43,580 nucleotides of DNA, taken from assembly GCA_934546985.1 (NCBI GenBank), contig CAKTEE010000016.1, forward strand, positions 1 through 43,580, written 5' to 3'. Below, in pieces: positions 1 through 7,824 of the stretch. Source of the DNA: an uncultured Eubacteriales bacterium. Its GTDB lineage: Bacteria > Bacillota > Clostridia > Oscillospirales > Acutalibacteraceae. How positions within the stretch are numbered: the stretch's first letter is position 1; the number at the start of each line of letters is the position of its first letter. Below the pieces are notes generated by a model that worked only from the letters and a program-made list of their open reading frames with translations, did no database searches and was not told where the DNA came from. The position numbers were made by a program, and so were the translations under genes.

Positions 1-108
1 TTTAATACAAGGGTAATCAGTATGTATTCCCTTGATACCTCAAGCCAGTATTTCATTGGCTATATTTATTCTATGGACTGATTTTTTCTCCCTGTTTTGG
101 GCTGGAAA

Positions 109-450
109 TTAAAAAAAGCCGGTGCAGCCTTGTGCTGTACCGACTAAAATATATTCAGTTTTTTTCAAATCTCCAATATATAGGGTTTTCCCTAATGGAG
201 CAAGGACTTTAAGCAGGGTACTTAAATTTGGTGTTGTACTGCCATTCTCCATTCGGGCTATAATCGGCTGCTTCACTCCGCTTAATTCTTCTAATTCGCG
301 TTGAGAAAGTCCCTTAGTTTTTCTTGCTTTTATCAATTCTCCGATAATGGCTACCCTCAAGTCACTCTCGGCTATTTCTTCAGGAGTGTAGATTTCCTTT
401 CTTACATCTTCCCATGTTTTGAAAGTCTTGCCGTTAATTGTTGTACTCAT
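109..450 (-). CDS. higA: HigA-like XRE-family antitoxin
   Basis: 113 residues. A helix-turn-helix of the XRE type lies around residues 35-90 (KGLSQRELEELSGV, then QPIIARMENG), as in HigA antitoxins that bind DNA and neutralise a HigB/RelE-type ribonuclease. Family knowledge predicts autoregulation of its own operon. The start ATG overlaps the stop of a truncated HigB-like reading frame (ATGA), the coupling expected of a HigB-HigA operon, but the toxin itself is broken here. The last dozen or so codons (LVGTAQGCTGFF) are encoded by a terminator hairpin (120-142), so the natural C-terminus was probably extended when that hairpin arrived. Solid as an XRE/HigA-like protein; whether it still has a partner is unknown. 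Confidence 0.8.
   Translation of the reverse strand: MSTTINGKTFKTWEDVRKEIYTPEEIAESDLRVAIIGELIKARKTKGLSQRELEELSGVKQPIIARMENGSTTPNLSTLLKVLAPLGKTLYIGDLKKTEYILVGTAQGCTGFF
111..142 (-). terminator. Terminator of higA-like gene, CCGGTRCAGC hairpin family
   Basis: Read on the minus strand: CGGTACAGC (142-134), a short loop, GCTGCACCG (128-120), then GC and a run of seven T. The hairpin lies inside the 3' end of the coding sequence. It belongs to the same palindrome family as those at 11496-11527, 12074-12105, 19617-19656 and 21431-21462. Confidence 0.65.
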
Positions 451-548
451 TTTAAATCACACCTTTCCTTGAAATCGGCTAATTCTCTTTTGGCTTTTTC
501 TATTTCTGATAGGGCGAAGTTCCCAAAGTAATTATATGATTTATATTT
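447..548 (-). pseudogene. HigB/RelE-type toxin, 3' remnant only
   Basis: Between the DUF2442 gene and the HigA-like gene an open frame without a start codon encodes NYFGNFALSEIEKAKREL and then ADFKERCDLK before a TGA that overlaps the antitoxin ATG. The basic SEIEKAKREL..F pattern resembles the C-terminus of phage Gp49-like HigB toxins, which lie directly upstream of HigA. All the N-terminal and central toxin is missing. The frame starts right after an in-frame TAA and abuts the end of DUF2442, which suggests a deletion that fused unrelated sequence to the toxin tail. Inference from a short stretch, but position, frame and overlap agree. Confidence 0.55.
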
Positions 549-795
549 TTACATCCCGCCCGTATTCATAAATCATATCGCTGGGAAGGTCTATATTTTC
601 ATTCCAGCAGACGTAAGTCCGGCTGGTATCAAGCTGTACATGGTTAAACAGGCCGTGTATTGTCATGAGGTCTTTATAGCTGTTTATGGAATTAATATCT
701 TCTTTTACATCATAAACAACGGATTTTCCGTCATCAAAAACAACGTACAGTTTATAATCAGCCAGAGGTTTTACACTTTTTATTCTCGGTATCAT
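541..795 (-). CDS. DUF2442 domain protein
   Basis: 84 residues from the ATG at 795, chosen because GGAGG lies 7 nt upstream; a longer in-frame start adds a non-conserved hydrophobic stretch. The sequence MIPRIKSVKPLADYKLYVVF, then DDG and YDV, is typical of DUF2442, small proteins often encoded beside DUF4160 or toxin-antitoxin genes and of unknown biochemical role. No DUF4160 partner is visible. The gene may be co-transcribed with the downstream HigB remnant and HigA-like gene. Family assignment is likely; function is not known. Confidence 0.7.
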   Translation of the reverse strand: MIPRIKSVKPLADYKLYVVFDDGKSVVYDVKEDINSINSYKDLMTIHGLFNHVQLDTSRTYVCWNENIDLPSDMIYEYGRDVKI

Positions 796-920
796 CTCTG
801 TACCTCCAATTTTACAGGGGCGGTAATTTTTCAAAATTATACATAAATATTTTAAAAATATCAATACTTTAAGAAGATTACTTTTTGATATGATAATCGC
901 CAATAATACTTACAACGTAT

Positions 921-948
921 TTACAATGGACATATAATATGATATAAT
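921..948 (+). promoter_or_regulatory. Candidate promoter of dinJ-yafQ
   Basis: TTACAA (921-926), a 16-bp spacer and TATAAT (943-948) lie 35 bp before the DinJ start. A sigma-A type promoter is plausible. The AT-rich repeats around it could be where the DinJ-YafQ complex binds for autorepression, but no clear operator palindrome was seen. Confidence 0.5.
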
Positions 949-982
949 ATTAACAGAAGATAAAATGAAAGGGGTTTTTAAT

Positions 983-1264
983 ATGGCTGGAAAAGCGGAT
1001 ACCAGTATGACTATCAGAATGAACAAAGATGTAAAACAGCAGGCGCAGCAAATTTTTGCGGATCTTGGTATGGATATGACAACGGCAATTAATGTTTTTT
1101 TGCGGCAGGCAATTTACTATAACGGTTTTCCTTTTGATGTGAGGTTTGAAATTCCGAATGCAGAAACAAGAAAAGCTATTGAAAATGCAGAAAAAGGAAT
1201 CGGAATGAGCAGAGCTTTTTCTTCGGTAGGTGAACTGATGGAGGATCTTAATGCTGACGATTAA
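983..1264 (+). CDS. dinJ: DinJ/RelB-family antitoxin
   Basis: 93 residues from the ATG at 983 (AAAGGGG about 9 nt upstream); an in-frame ATG at 965 has a poorer site. The N-terminal ribbon-helix-helix is visible in TSMTIRMNKDVKQQAQQIFA, followed by LGMDMTTAINVFLRQAI, the hallmark of the RelB/DinJ family (PF04221). The protein should dimerise, bind its own promoter and wrap the YafQ toxin. Its last codons overlap the toxin start by 14 bp, so the pair is translationally coupled. The module probably stabilises the mobile element. Confidence 0.92.
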   Translation: MAGKADTSMTIRMNKDVKQQAQQIFADLGMDMTTAINVFLRQAIYYNGFPFDVRFEIPNAETRKAIENAEKGIGMSRAFSSVGELMEDLNADD

Positions 1265-1523
1265 ATATCAGACTACTTTCAAGAAGGATTATAAACGGAT
1301 TGTTAAAAGAGGTTATGATGTTCGGCTGTTGGAGAAAGTTATTTCTCTTTTAGCTGAGCAGCAGACTTTACCGGAAAAATATAGAGACCACAATTTGACT
1401 GGAAACTATAGTAATTGCAGAGAATGTCATATAACACCGGACTGGTTGCTGATTTATGAGATTAAGGATAATGAATTACTTTTGTGTTTGACAAGAACAG
1501 GTTCTCATAGTGATTTGTTTTAG
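1251..1523 (+). CDS. yafQ: YafQ-family mRNA interferase toxin
   Basis: 90 residues, the usual size of YafQ. YafQ cleaves mRNA on the translating ribosome. The residues expected for this family are present: H47 in KYRDHNL, H60, D64 and W65 in CHITPDW, H86 and F90 in the tail TGSHSDLF. The gene overlaps dinJ and is followed by a strong hairpin terminator, so the two form a complete operon. It looks intact and therefore probably active when unmasked from DinJ. Confidence 0.92.
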   Translation: MLTIKYQTTFKKDYKRIVKRGYDVRLLEKVISLLAEQQTLPEKYRDHNLTGNYSNCRECHITPDWLLIYEIKDNELLLCLTRTGSHSDLF

Positions 1524-1545
1524 AAAAAGAATAGTTATAAATATA

Positions 1546-1579
1546 AAAACGCTTGTATGAAAAATACAGGCGTTTTTTA
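1546..1579 (+). terminator. Terminator of dinJ-yafQ
   Basis: AAAACGCTTGTAT, loop GAAAA, ATACAGGCGTTTT, then further T residues; one G-T pair in the stem. It lies 22 nt after the yafQ stop. Confidence 0.8.
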
Positions 1580-1610
1580 TTTTATAAATTTTTAAACGGA
1601 GGTATTTTTT

Positions 1611-1886
1611 ATGGCACAGAAAAAAATCACAGTTACGGTTGACAGCCAGCTGTATAAAACGCTGGCGCAAATCGCAAAGTTGAAAAAGGATGATGTAAAC
1701 GCTGTTTTTGAAAAGGCCGCACAGCAATATGTATTGAAAAATTCCTGCCTGCTGGCAGAAGAAATTGAAAGGCTGCAAAAAGTAGATTCAGGAACACACG
1801 CGGCGGTTTCATTCGAAAAATCTCTGCCGCAGGAGAAAAGTTATAAACAGGAGGGAAGTATATGCGGTTTACAGCCGAAGAAATGA
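1611..1886 (+). CDS. Hypothetical small protein of mobile-element core
   Basis: 91 residues, start ATG 8 nt after GGAGG. The N-terminus (KKITVTVDSQLYKTLAQIAK) followed by a helical, charged stretch looks like a small ribbon-helix-helix-like or coiled-coil protein, but no family was recognised. Its last eight codons overlap the TTRAP-like gene in another frame, so it is the first gene of the compact run TTRAP-ArdC. No function is proposed. Confidence 0.6.
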   Translation: MAQKKITVTVDSQLYKTLAQIAKLKKDDVNAVFEKAAQQYVLKNSCLLAEEIERLQKVDSGTHAAVSFEKSLPQEKSYKQEGSICGLQPKK

Positions 1887-2086
1887 ATATGATTGCCATT
1901 TATAACACCGGCAGCCGCCAGGAACTTATCAATATCCTTCAGAAAGCAAGGCTGGAATCAGCCGAACCGGAAATAATCAGAATCCTTGATAAGTGTATCA
2001 GAAAAGTATCGTCACTGACAGATGACGATTTTTCTAAAATATCATTTGAAATAGCTTCAGAAGATGAAGGAGGATGGGAGGAATGA
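1862..2086 (+). CDS. Transposon-transfer assisting (TTRAP-like) protein
   Basis: 74 acidic residues starting MRFTAEEMNMIAIYNTGSRQ, closely resembling the TTRAP family (PF14203), small proteins encoded in clostridial conjugative elements, usually before the ArdC-like gene. The biochemical role of the family is unknown. The stop overlaps the ATG of the next gene (ATGA at 2083-2086), indicating translational coupling. Size and neighbours match the family. Confidence 0.8.
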   Translation: MRFTAEEMNMIAIYNTGSRQELINILQKARLESAEPEIIRILDKCIRKVSSLTDDDFSKISFEIASEDEGGWEE

Positions 2087-3408
2087 AAACATACGGAAAA
2101 TCCGGCGATAAATTAAAAGAAATTACCGATAAGCTGGAACAGGGCATAGAAGAGCTGTTTAACAGCGAGCAGTATAAAAAATATTTAAAAACCATGTCAA
2201 AATTTACGGATTATAGTTTTAATAATACCATGCTTATCTTTATGCAGCGGCCTGACGCCTCCCATATAGCCGGTTACAAATCATGGCAGACAAACTTTAA
2301 CCGGCATGTAAAACGCGGAGAAAAAGGAATTACTATCATAGCTCCCTGCCCGTACAAAGAAAAAACAGAAAGGGAACGGACAGACCCCGTTACAAACCAG
2401 CCGGTTTTAGGCGAGGACGGCCGACCGGCAACAGAAACAATAGAAACAACAAGAATATCTTTCAGGGCAGTTACTGTATTTGACATAAGCCAGACGGAAG
2501 GGGAACCGCTTCCGTCTTTGGGGGTTGATGAACTGACGGGCAGCGTAGAAAACTACGCTGCTTTTTTTGAAACTTTAAAACGAACGGCTCCTTTTCCTAT
2601 AGAATTTAAAGCAATGGAAGGCAAAAAAGGTTACTGCAATTATCAGGAACGCAGGATTGCAATTAAAGAAAGCATGAGCGAAGCCCAGAATATTAAAACA
2701 GCAATCCATGAAATTACCCATGCGCAGCTGCATGACTATTACAATACTGCCGGGCAGGATGCTGCGCCTGAAAATAAAAAAAGCCGCAATATGCGTGAGG
2801 TGGAAGCGGAAAGCGTTGCCTATGTTGTATGCCAGCGTTACAGGATTGATACCTCCGAATATTCTTTTCCTTATGTTGCCGGATGGGAAAGCCATGATAA
2901 AGAAATTTTAAAAAATTCACTCTCCGTCATTCGGGAAACAGCGGATAATCTCATAACAAATATTGACGTAACATTTCAGAAAATTATTCAGGAACAGAAA
3001 CAACATGAAGTTATACGGTTATCTGAAAAATCGGATTCTACTGAGCCGGAAAAGGCATTGCAGACACATACCGTTTGTATTTACCAGTTAAAACCGGAAT
3101 GCGGCGAAGTCCTGTTTATTGGCTGGGATAATCTGCAAAATTACGGCGGTTTTCAGCCTGAAAATTACAATAAAATATGGGAAGGAGAATTAAAACAGAA
3201 AGAACAGGGAAGCTTTCTGGAAGAAATATATACCCGATTTAATATTAATCATCCAACAGATTTTACAGGGCATTCTTTAAGCCCCAGTGACGTTGTTTCC
3301 GTGGATGGAAATGCATATTTTGTAGATAAAATTGGTTTCAAGCCTGTGCAAATGGAAGCTCCTGTTATGGAGTTTGAAGCCGCGCCGGTTATGGGATTCT
3401 CAATGTAA
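2083..3408 (+). CDS. ArdC-like antirestriction protein with zincin and YodL domains
   Basis: 441 residues from the ATG at 2083, 9 nt after GGAGG; an upstream in-frame ATG at 2074 abuts that site. Three parts are visible. An N-terminal ArdC/DUF1738-like DNA-binding domain covers about residues 10-130 (TDYSFNNTMLIF, GYKSWQTNFNRHVKRGEKG). A zincin-like metallopeptidase domain carries H209-E210..H213 (AIHEITHAQLH) and a downstream glutamate motif (VEAESVAYVV). A C-terminal YodL-like domain spans about 325-430 (YQLKP, SLSPSDVV). ArdC proteins protect entering single-stranded DNA from restriction; peptidase activity is possible but unproven. Confidence 0.85.
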   Translation: MKTYGKSGDKLKEITDKLEQGIEELFNSEQYKKYLKTMSKFTDYSFNNTMLIFMQRPDASHIAGYKSWQTNFNRHVKRGEKGITIIAPCPYKEKTERERTDPVTNQPVLGEDGRPATETIETTRISFRAVTVFDISQTEGEPLPSLGVDELTGSVENYAAFFETLKRTAPFPIEFKAMEGKKGYCNYQERRIAIKESMSEAQNIKTAIHEITHAQLHDYYNTAGQDAAPENKKSRNMREVEAESVAYVVCQRYRIDTSEYSFPYVAGWESHDKEILKNSLSVIRETADNLITNIDVTFQKIIQEQKQHEVIRLSEKSDSTEPEKALQTHTVCIYQLKPECGEVLFIGWDNLQNYGGFQPENYNKIWEGELKQKEQGSFLEEIYTRFNINHPTDFTGHSLSPSDVVSVDGNAYFVDKIGFKPVQMEAPVMEFEAAPVMGFSM

Positions 3409-3421
3409 GGGAGGAAACAAA

Positions 3422-3766
3422 ATGACAAAGAAAAAAACAGCGGCGGCCGGAATCTTCGCCGGTATTGTTATTCTTTCATTAGTAATTTGCTTTGCCGTTT
3501 TTCAGCAGTCGGGAAACAATCCTTTGGTGGGAAAATGGGAAGAAAAAGACATTTGGGGAATCAAGACGAACTATGAATTTTCCGCTGACGGGAAGATAAA
3601 AATTGACAGCGTGGAAGATACATATATCATGGACTGGGACAGCATGAAGCTGACGATAGGGAGCAGCGCAATGCTTTCCATGAAATATTCAGTAGAATTT
3701 TCTGATGAAAATACATTGCTTTTAAAAAGTTTTCTCGAAACAAAAACGCTGAAAAAAATAAAATAA
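3422..3766 (+). CDS. Small membrane-anchored or secreted protein
   Basis: 114 residues, ATG 5-10 nt after GGGAGG. One hydrophobic segment (about residues 8-29) follows a Lys-rich start, so the protein is probably anchored with its C-terminus outside. The outer part starts NPLVGKWEEKDIWG and has alternating beta-type strands, a lipocalin-like/DUF5640-like pattern of small clostridial surface proteins. There is no lipobox cysteine. It follows the ArdC-like gene by 13 nt and is closed by a terminator. Role in transfer unknown. Confidence 0.65.
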   Translation: MTKKKTAAAGIFAGIVILSLVICFAVFQQSGNNPLVGKWEEKDIWGIKTNYEFSADGKIKIDSVEDTYIMDWDSMKLTIGSSAMLSMKYSVEFSDENTLLLKSFLETKTLKKIK

Positions 3767-3781
3767 TCTGCCCTGAAAAAG

Positions 3782-3814
3782 CAGCGGAAGTTTTGAAACT
3801 TTCCGCTGTTTTTT
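3782..3814 (+). terminator. Terminator after the ArdC operon
   Basis: CAGCGGAA, inner GTTTTGAAAC, TTCCGCTG, then TTTTTT. It separates the TTRAP-ArdC unit from ssb. Confidence 0.8.
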
Positions 3815-3847
3815 GCTGTAATAAATTTATATTCGGAGGATGATTTT

Positions 3848-4246
3848 ATGATAAACAACGCCGTTATTATGGGGCGGCTGACCGCCGACCCAGAACTAAA
3901 ACATACCCCGCAGGGAATAGCCGTAACACGTTTTACTGTTGCAGTTGACCGTGCATATCAGAAGGATAAAGAGGAACGGAAAACAGATTTTATTGACGTT
4001 GTCTGCTGGCGCGGCACTGCGGAATTTGTAACCAGATATTTTAGAAAAGGCTCTATGATTGCAGTAACCGGTTCTATCCAAACCGGAAGCTATGAGAAGG
4101 ACGGAATCCGCAGGAGAACCTTTGAAATTGTCGCTGAAAAAGTAAGCTTCTGCGGCGGGAAAAAAGCAGAAACCCAGCAGGGAATCCCGATAGAAAACAT
4201 GGATGATTTTGAAGAAATTCCAGATGACAGCAGCCTTCCGTTTTAA
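3848..4246 (+). CDS. ssb: Single-stranded DNA-binding protein
   Basis: 132 residues with the OB-fold pattern of bacterial SSB (NAVIMGRLTADPELK, RFTVAVDRAY, FIDVVCWRGTAEFV, GSIQTGSYEKDG). It ends in the acidic tip DDSSLPF, the partner-binding tail of SSBs. It is shorter than chromosomal SSB and sits in the transfer core, as in many conjugative elements, where it would coat the transferred strand. GGAGG lies 7 nt before the ATG. Confidence 0.95.
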   Translation: MINNAVIMGRLTADPELKHTPQGIAVTRFTVAVDRAYQKDKEERKTDFIDVVCWRGTAEFVTRYFRKGSMIAVTGSIQTGSYEKDGIRRRTFEIVAEKVSFCGGKKAETQQGIPIENMDDFEEIPDDSSLPF

Positions 4247-4366
4247 CAAAATCAGTCTTAAAAAACCGTAAAATCCTGCTCTTTTTTCTTCTCTGTTTTA
4301 AGCAGACGCAGCGGCGGGGAACGGTTGATTTTGAGGTCTGAAAAACGCAGACAGGGGAAGTATTTT

Positions 4367-4390
4367 GCCGCTGCATAGCAGCGGCTTTTT
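4367..4390 (+). terminator. Terminator downstream of ssb
   Basis: GCCGCTGC, three-base loop, GCAGCGGC, then TTTTT. Confidence 0.75.
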
Positions 4391-4644
4391 CCTGTTTTAG
4401 CAAAGACAAGGGCAGGCTTGCACAAGCTTGCCTGATACTTAAATTCTCTCGTATTTTTCAAAGGAATTTACGGCTTCGCAGGGACGCGGCGCGTGGTACT
4501 ATCCAACTGTATTCTCAGAATCCGGTACTTTCTTAGAAGCAGGATAAAGAACCGCCATCTATTCGATAGCGGTTCGGGCTACATTGCCCAGCAGTGCTGG
4601 GCAAAATTAAAACGAAAACCAACATCTATTTTTAAATTTTGACA

Positions 4645-4711
4645 TCGGTAACAACATCTAATTTAAGTTTAATGCTTATATATCAAGGCTTTTAATAGAT
4701 GTTGTTACCGA
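4645..4711. repeat. Perfect 16-bp inverted repeat before the mob genes
   Basis: TCGGTAACAACATCTA at 4645-4660 and its exact complement at 4696-4711, separated by 35 AT-rich bases. It ends 26 bp before the start of the ribbon-helix-helix gene. It could be the binding site of that protein or of the relaxase (oriT), or an operator for the mob operon. Confidence 0.7.
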
Positions 4712-4737
4712 CATTAAAATAAAGGGGGATATAAATA

Positions 4738-5184
4738 GTGTCTGATACAAACAAAAAAGGACGTTATAACTTCTGGCTCTATCCAGAAACGTCCGAAAAA
4801 ATTGACAGCACCATGAAGCTTGCAAACTGTTCCAGCAGAAGCGAATTTTTAGAAAAAGCGATTGACTTTTATACCGGTTATCTGCATTCAGACAGCGACC
4901 AGGAATACCTTGGAGCAACCATAAAAAATCTTCTGGAAAGTATGGTCAGCGTACTGCGCAGAAACACTTCCGAAGCATTCCTCCGCAGCTCCGCTTCTAC
5001 CATGTTTCTTGCCGCTTTGATTGCACCGCTATGCAACACGGAAGCGGAAGAACTGAACGATATGTACGCATGGGCGGTGCGGAAAGTCAAAGAAACAAAC
5101 GGCGTTATTGACCTGAACAAAGTCCCCCACTCCGGCAGGGGACATGACGGAAATCAGCAGTATAAAAGGAGTGATACCTTATAG
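4738..5184 (+). CDS. Ribbon-helix-helix mobilization accessory protein
   Basis: 148 residues from a GTG start 9 nt after AAAGGGGG. The N-terminal part (GRYNFWLYPETSEKIDSTMK, then SSRSEFLEKAIDFYTGYL) is a ribbon-helix-helix DNA-binding domain; a helical region follows. Such MobC-like proteins sit before the relaxase and help form the relaxosome at oriT. Its likely target is the inverted repeat just upstream. The TAG stop overlaps the probable relaxase start. The family is not named more precisely because only the DNA-binding part is recognisable. Confidence 0.75.
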   Translation: MSDTNKKGRYNFWLYPETSEKIDSTMKLANCSSRSEFLEKAIDFYTGYLHSDSDQEYLGATIKNLLESMVSVLRRNTSEAFLRSSASTMFLAALIAPLCNTEAEELNDMYAWAVRKVKETNGVIDLNKVPHSGRGHDGNQQYKRSDTL

Positions 5185-7814
5185 GAGCACGTATTGTTGT
5201 TCAGTCCAGATACAGTAAAAAAGGGCATGGGGGAATTGCCGCATTGCTGGACTATATGGCTACCCGCCCAGGCGTAATATTTGAAGATAAAACGGAATCA
5301 TGGATGAACAAAGAAGCAACGGAAAAACAGAAAAATTTAATTGCAGAAACCCTGGAACTGAACCCTGAACTGAAAGAACTTTTAGAGTATGAAGATTATA
5401 AATTAAACCCTACGATTGCCAATGCTTCTGAACTTTTGGACGCGGCAAAAGAAAGCATGATGAACTCTGAATTTGAAGCAAGTACCCTGGTTCAGTACAT
5501 GGCTGAACGCCCGGGCGTTGTAAAAAAAGCAGGACACGGACTGTTTTCTTTTGACGGAACCGCCGACTTGGAAGCCGCTAAAAAAACAGTTGAAAATCAT
5601 CCAGGGCAGATATGGACGAATATCGTTTCCCTGCGCAGGGAGGACGCGCACCGGCTGGGATATGAAACGCAGGAAGCATGGAAAGACGCTGTTTGCTGTG
5701 TTCTTCCCGATATTCAAAGGGCAATGAAAATCAGTCCTGAACAATTCAGGTGGTATGCTGCGTTTCATAATACCGGCCGCCATCCGCATATTCATCTGAT
5801 GATTTTTTCCGCAGACGGAAAAAGCGGATTCCTGAATAAAGAGGGAATCCGTAATATAAAACAGGCTTTTTCCACTCATATTTTCGCAGAGGAACGCTCT
5901 CATATTTATTCCATGAAAGACGAATACCGGCAGAAAATGAAAGACTATACCGAACAGAAAGTTGAGAAACTTATCAGGGAGATAGACGCAAATCCAACGC
6001 CTGACAACGCGCCGAAACTGGAAAAGAAAATGAAGCGGCTTTCAGACGCGCTGAAGGGTTATAAAGGGAAAGCAGTCTATCAATATCTGCCGAAAAATTT
6101 AAAGGCAATGGCCGATGACGTAATGATAGAATTTTCCAAAGAAAAGCGCGTCCATGAAATTTATTCCAGCTGGTGTAGTCTTGAAAACGAGCTTCAGGAA
6201 ATGTATAGAAACAATCCTGACGACCCCGAACTTCTGGTAAACAACAAAGCTTTTCTGCCGATTAAAAATGAAATTATCCGGCAGGTGCACCGGCTTGCGA
6301 AGCAGGCTGTATTCAAAGAGAAAGCCGCAACGCTTGCCGGAATTCCTGAAGAACGCATTCCCTGGCTGTCGGAAGAACAGACGGACAGCCTTTTACGGAA
6401 GGCTTTTGAAGCTGAACATCCTGAATTTTCTGAATATCTGGATAAAGCCGAACATGGGGATATTGAAGCGCAGTACCGAACCGGCCGCCTTTATTTTTAC
6501 GGCTTTGAGGATATAAAAAAGGATTATCGGGAAGGGAAACGCTGGCTGAAAAAAGCGGCGGACAGCGGACATCCCCTTGCCGTATTTGAACTTGGCAAAA
6601 TGAAATTACAATCAAAAAAAACTATGGAACGGCTGGAAGGACAGGAACAGCTTCTGCTTGCTTTTCGGGAAATAAAAGAAGAAGCGGAAAACGGCAGCTT
6701 CCATGCAAAAAAGGCAATGGCTGAATATTATCAAAAAGGGCTGATATTTGAATCCGACCCTGATATGGCGGAGGACTGGCTGAAACACGCGGAAGAACAT
6801 CAATCAGTGAACAGTCAATATTCTTCCCAATACTGGTTTGATGAAGATGAAGAACTGGAACAATGGTTTAACCGGACGGAACAGGCAATGGAGCAGAGCC
6901 GGAAGGATAAAGCCGAAGCTTCCGAATGGTATCGGAACGGAAAAGAAGATTTAAAAACAGGCAATAGCGAAAAAGCAAAAGAATATTTCCGGCAGGCAGC
7001 CGATAAGGACCATACCTTTGCACAGTACCAAATGGGAAAACTTTGTGCAGAAGAAGGGGAAGCCTGCCAGGATGAAACCCAGCGTGAAAACCTTATGGAA
7101 GAATCCAGGCTGTACTATGCAAAAGCATTGGACGGATTCCTGAAAGCTGAAGCAGAAAATGGGGACGTTCTCTATCAAAGTATCATTGCCCGAATGTATT
7201 ACAACGGACTTGGAACGGAACAGGACTATGAAAAGGCTTTTATTTATTACCTGAAAGCGGCGGAACAGAACGACCCTGACGCGCAGTACCGAATCGGCCG
7301 GATGTTTTTTGCCGGCGAGGGCACAGAGCGGAACATACCAAAAGCCATAGAATGGCTGGAAAAGGCAGCTTTAACAGAAAAGAAATACGCCCCTTATACG
7401 CTGGGAAAATGTTATCTTGAAATCGCCCGCAGTTTGTGCGGAACCGAATATCAAAATTATTGCCGTATGGCAATGGAATGTTTTACTGCCGCCGGAAATG
7501 CAGGGAACGCTTATGCAGTATATCAGCTGGGGAATATGTATTTATACGGCAGAGGAACGGCAAGGGATTTTGAAAAGGCGGGGCTGCTGTACCGTCAGGC
7601 GGAAACTATGGGCTGTGAAGCGGCGCGGGAAAAGCTTGCGCAGCTTGACCGCAGTATTCAGCCTTCCGTCGGCATTGCCGGTGCGATTGCCGCCGTTATA
7701 CGGATGATGTCTCAAAATATGCAGCCTTCCCATGTCCGGCAGCAGGGAAACAGCAGGCGGCAGCAAATAAAGGAAGCCCTGAAAAAAGAAACGCAGGGTA
7801 TCAAAATGGAATGA
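5181..7814 (+). CDS. MobP3/MobL-type relaxase with Sel1 repeats
   Basis: The coding frame is open from 5175 and already encodes family-like sequence before the first standard start (TTG 5244): ARIVVQSRYSKKGHGGIAAL then LDYMATRPGV. The start is therefore upstream and non-standard. ATA at 5181 lies 10 nt after AAAGGAG and overlaps the previous stop; ATT at 5193 is the alternative. The relaxase domain covers about residues 1-260, with the metal-binding histidine motif NTGRHPHIHLMIF near residue 200. The C-terminal half carries Sel1-type repeats (AQYRTGRLYFYG, AQYRIGRMFFAGEGTE, AVYQLGNMYLYGRGTA), expected to mediate protein contacts. It would nick oriT and pilot the strand. About 877 residues. 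Confidence 0.88.
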   Translation: MGARIVVQSRYSKKGHGGIAALLDYMATRPGVIFEDKTESWMNKEATEKQKNLIAETLELNPELKELLEYEDYKLNPTIANASELLDAAKESMMNSEFEASTLVQYMAERPGVVKKAGHGLFSFDGTADLEAAKKTVENHPGQIWTNIVSLRREDAHRLGYETQEAWKDAVCCVLPDIQRAMKISPEQFRWYAAFHNTGRHPHIHLMIFSADGKSGFLNKEGIRNIKQAFSTHIFAEERSHIYSMKDEYRQKMKDYTEQKVEKLIREIDANPTPDNAPKLEKKMKRLSDALKGYKGKAVYQYLPKNLKAMADDVMIEFSKEKRVHEIYSSWCSLENELQEMYRNNPDDPELLVNNKAFLPIKNEIIRQVHRLAKQAVFKEKAATLAGIPEERIPWLSEEQTDSLLRKAFEAEHPEFSEYLDKAEHGDIEAQYRTGRLYFYGFEDIKKDYREGKRWLKKAADSGHPLAVFELGKMKLQSKKTMERLEGQEQLLLAFREIKEEAENGSFHAKKAMAEYYQKGLIFESDPDMAEDWLKHAEEHQSVNSQYSSQYWFDEDEELEQWFNRTEQAMEQSRKDKAEASEWYRNGKEDLKTGNSEKAKEYFRQAADKDHTFAQYQMGKLCAEEGEACQDETQRENLMEESRLYYAKALDGFLKAEAENGDVLYQSIIARMYYNGLGTEQDYEKAFIYYLKAAEQNDPDAQYRIGRMFFAGEGTERNIPKAIEWLEKAALTEKKYAPYTLGKCYLEIARSLCGTEYQNYCRMAMECFTAAGNAGNAYAVYQLGNMYLYGRGTARDFEKAGLLYRQAETMGCEAAREKLAQLDRSIQPSVGIAGAIAAVIRMMSQNMQPSHVRQQGNSRRQQIKEALKKETQGIKME

Positions 7815-7824
7815 GGCGGTATGA

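Larger units (their letters stand above)
4247..4737 (+). other. Gene-free structured region, candidate oriT
   Basis: 491 bp with no convincing gene, directly before the ribbon-helix-helix and relaxase genes. It holds a terminator (4367-4390), a hairpin with 10-bp perfect arms (TTGCCCAGCA/TGCTGGGCAA, 4584-4604), an imperfect hairpin around 4551-4575, and a 16-bp perfect inverted repeat (4645-4660 and 4696-4711). The octamer AACATCTA occurs directly at 4621 and 4653 and inverted at 4696-4703. Inverted repeats beside mob genes are typical of oriT. No nic consensus was recognised, so this is inference from position and structure. Confidence 0.5.

Noticed and set aside
2074..2082. Earlier start of the ArdC-like gene at 2074
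   Set aside because: The Shine-Dalgarno GGAGG ends at 2073, leaving no spacing; the ATG at 2083 has 9 nt.
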